Virus record (IMG/VR): IMGVR_UViG_3300048583_000551
Coordinates: 1-39,398 of that record
Length of the DNA: 39,398 nt
Reading direction: 5' to 3' (one strand)
Origin: a virus
Below the pieces are notes generated by a model, which ran no database searches, was not told the origin of the DNA, and saw nothing but the letters and a program-made list of their open reading frames with translations. Below are positions 38,801-39,398 of this stretch, piece by piece. The translations under genes were made by a program, and so were the position numbers. Within the stretch, counting starts at the first letter, position 1. Every line of letters begins with the position of its first letter.

Positions 38801-39398
38801 GACGAAGGCGTCAGCTATGAGCCATTCGACGCCGCGCTGTCGCAAGCCAACTGGACCGCAGCTGACGGGCGCCTTGTCGGCGGATTCAACAACCTCGTCG
38901 GCATCGGCCCGGTCAAGGCTCTGCACTACGTTCAGAAGCGCGACACCGTCGGCCTCGACGAGAAGGACTTGGCCAAGCTGGCAACCCTCACCGCCAAGCA
39001 CCGCGACCTGCGCCCGGCACACACGCTGTGGCAGGCGCTCTACGACGATCCCGCCGCGCACGACGTCAGCGGGCGCATCAAGGAGTTCGCCGCGCTGACC
39101 GACGACGAGAATGCCGTCGTGATCTGCAAGCTAGTCCGGCTCGAGCGCCGGGACGAGAACGAGACGGTGCGCGTCGCCAAGCGCCACGGCGTGCGGAAGA
39201 CCGGCCAGACGCTGTTCCTCGATTGCTTCGTCGTCGACGACTCCGTCAGCAAGCCGGTGCTGCTGCGGCTAAATGCCGCGATGTGGGATTCGTACGGCGA
39301 GAAGATGGCCGACCGCGCCATCGCCGGGCAGGACTGGTTCCTCGTCCGGGGACGCTGGCTGGAGAACTTCTCCATGCTGGGCGTGAAGAAGATCCGAT
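35870..39398 (+). CDS. dnaE: DNA polymerase III alpha-like (C-family) polymerase with an intein; C-terminus beyond window
   Basis: The frame begins at GTG 35870 (GTGA overlap) and is open to the window end, 1176 codons, including a 263-residue intein. The catalytic palm has the C-family PDIDIDF motif (Asp330, Asp332, Asp334) preceded by GPARGSSAGSLVCYLLRI (Gly-Ser rich, about 288-305) and the third Asp in KIDALGLRTL (Asp480). The N-terminal PHP-like domain is reduced and its metal-binding His are replaced (LRVRTEFSF), so it is probably not active. The residues that match E. coli alpha Asp401 lie about 70 earlier, showing a shortened N-terminus. Conserved Leu/Ala-rich helix MNRAHTVSYSVVSYW follows the intein, like NKSHAAAYALVSYQ of host alpha. 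It should be the phage replicase. Confidence 0.92.
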   Translation, partial: MIPQLRVRTEFSFKQAFGSPARHAAALAAAGCKVAGIVDPGTWGHVDWEKACLANGIEPLFGAELTLTRGAFKPKCWVLAEDLPSLYRLVSRQPTTAAELAAATGVVRFAGAALSDAGAIDYVDLNPRSGLQTKRALRLAGETGKPLVITSDIDFPAPEDERLFLAWNDARKITPQHPLDADALRRALPGVPAATFDQALANTEELAARLSGLRLRRAPVIQVPGDLRAAAEAGRDYRLAKGHIAAWTEEYEARLQRELALIAEKAYESYFLVVADLVTWAKERMLVGPARGSSAGSLVCYLLRITEVDPLPHHLIFERFIDVNRSDLPDIDIDFSDVQRDKVFAYAAEKYGAANVARIGNINRLQARSALAHVGKKLGIPLGSTFSVLNVLIEYSSGDSRYGHSLEDTLTTTGPGKEFVKRYPEGLLAGELESHASHTGVHAAGLIISNHPITDYCSVVDGVAQVDKQGAERLNLLKIDALGLRTLGVLEDAGCTAEQLYDLPLTDPEVFRIFNERKFSGVFQFEGAAQRRVSIQIPVTSFTQLDHITALARPGPLGGGATNLYINRNSGRQEVAYRSASMEAYLKDTLGVVLYQEQIMILCRDVGRMSWAAIAEIRKAMSGRKGKEYFDRRGSEFIAGALESGLTRADAEEIWAELCSYGAWCLSGDTIIELPFANQHSAREITLAELYANNGYAVRAKTERNRALQDARPKARVWCDVGGHAEPRAPEAVVYSGRQRTWAVETTSGQIRATAPHEFLTPRGYVPLRDLQPGDLVARLGSRKPNQARAKPSRKNPKGTDWRTGVKRGPYDGTAARNKAEFLSVRAAKAAAATSCERCSEPWTDTHHLDFDRSNNAPENLALLCAKCHRRLHAEAGHASNDRVHAQRELEWEPVLFIGDDRIEDVYDLCMPAPHHNFAANGFVVHNCMNRAHTVSYSVVSYWCAWAKRYRPMEYAAACLRAAKDDEQTVEILRELRDEGVSYEPFDAALSQANWTAADGRLVGGFNNLVGIGPVKALHYVQKRDTVGLDEKDLAKLATLTAKHRDLRPAHTLWQALYDDPAAHDVSGRIKEFAALTDDENAVVICKLVRLERRDENETVRVAKRHGVRKTGQTLFLDCFVVDDSVSKPVLLRLNAAMWDSYGEKMADRAIAGQDWFLVRGRWLENFSMLGVKKIR
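37862..38650 (+). other. Intein with HNH endonuclease inside the polymerase gene
   Basis: The 263-residue insertion begins CLSGDTIIELPF (block A, Cys1) and ends with an Asn in GFVVHN followed by Cys of the host protein (C-extein CMNRAH). Block B is GQIRATAPHEFLTPRG (T-x2-H), and near the end come block F (VYDLCMPAPHHNFAANG) and block G with penultimate His. All class 1 splicing residues are therefore present. The middle holds an HNH endonuclease with zinc pairs CERC and CAKC around HHLDFDRSNNAPENLALL. The reading frame is continuous. Codon use differs from the flanks (more ATA, CTT, GTT, AGA, AAT), which suggests recent transfer. Confidence 0.93.

Noticed and set aside
1-39398. tRNA genes
   Set aside because: No cloverleaf with a TTCGAATC-like arm was noticed on either strand; a search with a dedicated tool would be needed to exclude one fully.

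Overview
The window is about 39 kb of a tailed dsDNA bacteriophage genome with a long, flexible, non-contractile (siphovirus) tail. The evidence is a HK97-type head module (small and large terminase, HNH nuclease, prohead protease, coiled-coil capsid protein, portal, connectors). It is followed by a tail module with a tube protein, overlapping tail-assembly chaperone frames, a tape measure, a DUF1833 protein, an NlpC/P60-like protein and a J-like tip protein. The DNA is strongly GC-rich with G/C third positions, which suggests a GC-rich Pseudomonadota host (inference). No integrase, repressor, lysis gene, tRNA or CRISPR array is seen. The lysis genes and the end of the polymerase gene lie outside the window, so lifestyle cannot be decided.

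Layout. (1) 1-18844, minus strand: packaging, head and tail genes, read from right to left, mostly with 1-8 nt overlaps. They start from a sigma70-like promoter at 18884-18912 and are punctuated by a strong terminator after the capsid gene and a hairpin after the tail-tube gene. Portal lies after the capsid gene, unlike the usual terminase-portal-protease-capsid order. (2) 18845-22910: a gene-poor block with a G-rich tandem repeat, then small plus-strand genes served by three near-identical cassettes of about 230 bp (hairpin, AT-rich tract, promoter, ribosome site). A seven-unit, 21-bp repeat array ends the block. (3) 22904-28430, minus strand: a zinc-finger protein, a 562-bp non-coding gap with about ten GGGCCCGTGA-type motifs (candidate replication origin), and a replication operon (helicase, zinc module, primase, a possible ssDNA-binding protein, two unknowns). 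(4) 28431-31550, plus strand: a run of small unknown and membrane genes driven by promoters that share a 20-bp upstream element. (5) 31551-39398, plus strand: a DUF932 protein, a possible AT-hook protein, a flavoprotein, a divergent ThyX, a HAD fusion, a DnaQ-like exonuclease, a zinc-ribbon protein and a C-family (Pol III alpha) DNA polymerase interrupted by an HNH-bearing intein.

How it works together (inference). Primase, helicase, polymerase and proofreading exonuclease would give the phage much of its own replisome, and ThyX and its neighbours would act on nucleotide supply. One promoter design (TTGnnn, 17-bp spacer, CATACT or GATAAT) recurs at eight places on both strands, so host sigma70 polymerase probably transcribes both the small-gene and structural regions. 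The most notable items are the polymerase intein at what looks like the cyanobacterial DnaE split-intein site, the candidate origin, the repeated promoter cassettes, the 21-bp array, and a probable +1/-2 frameshift in the tail chaperone genes.
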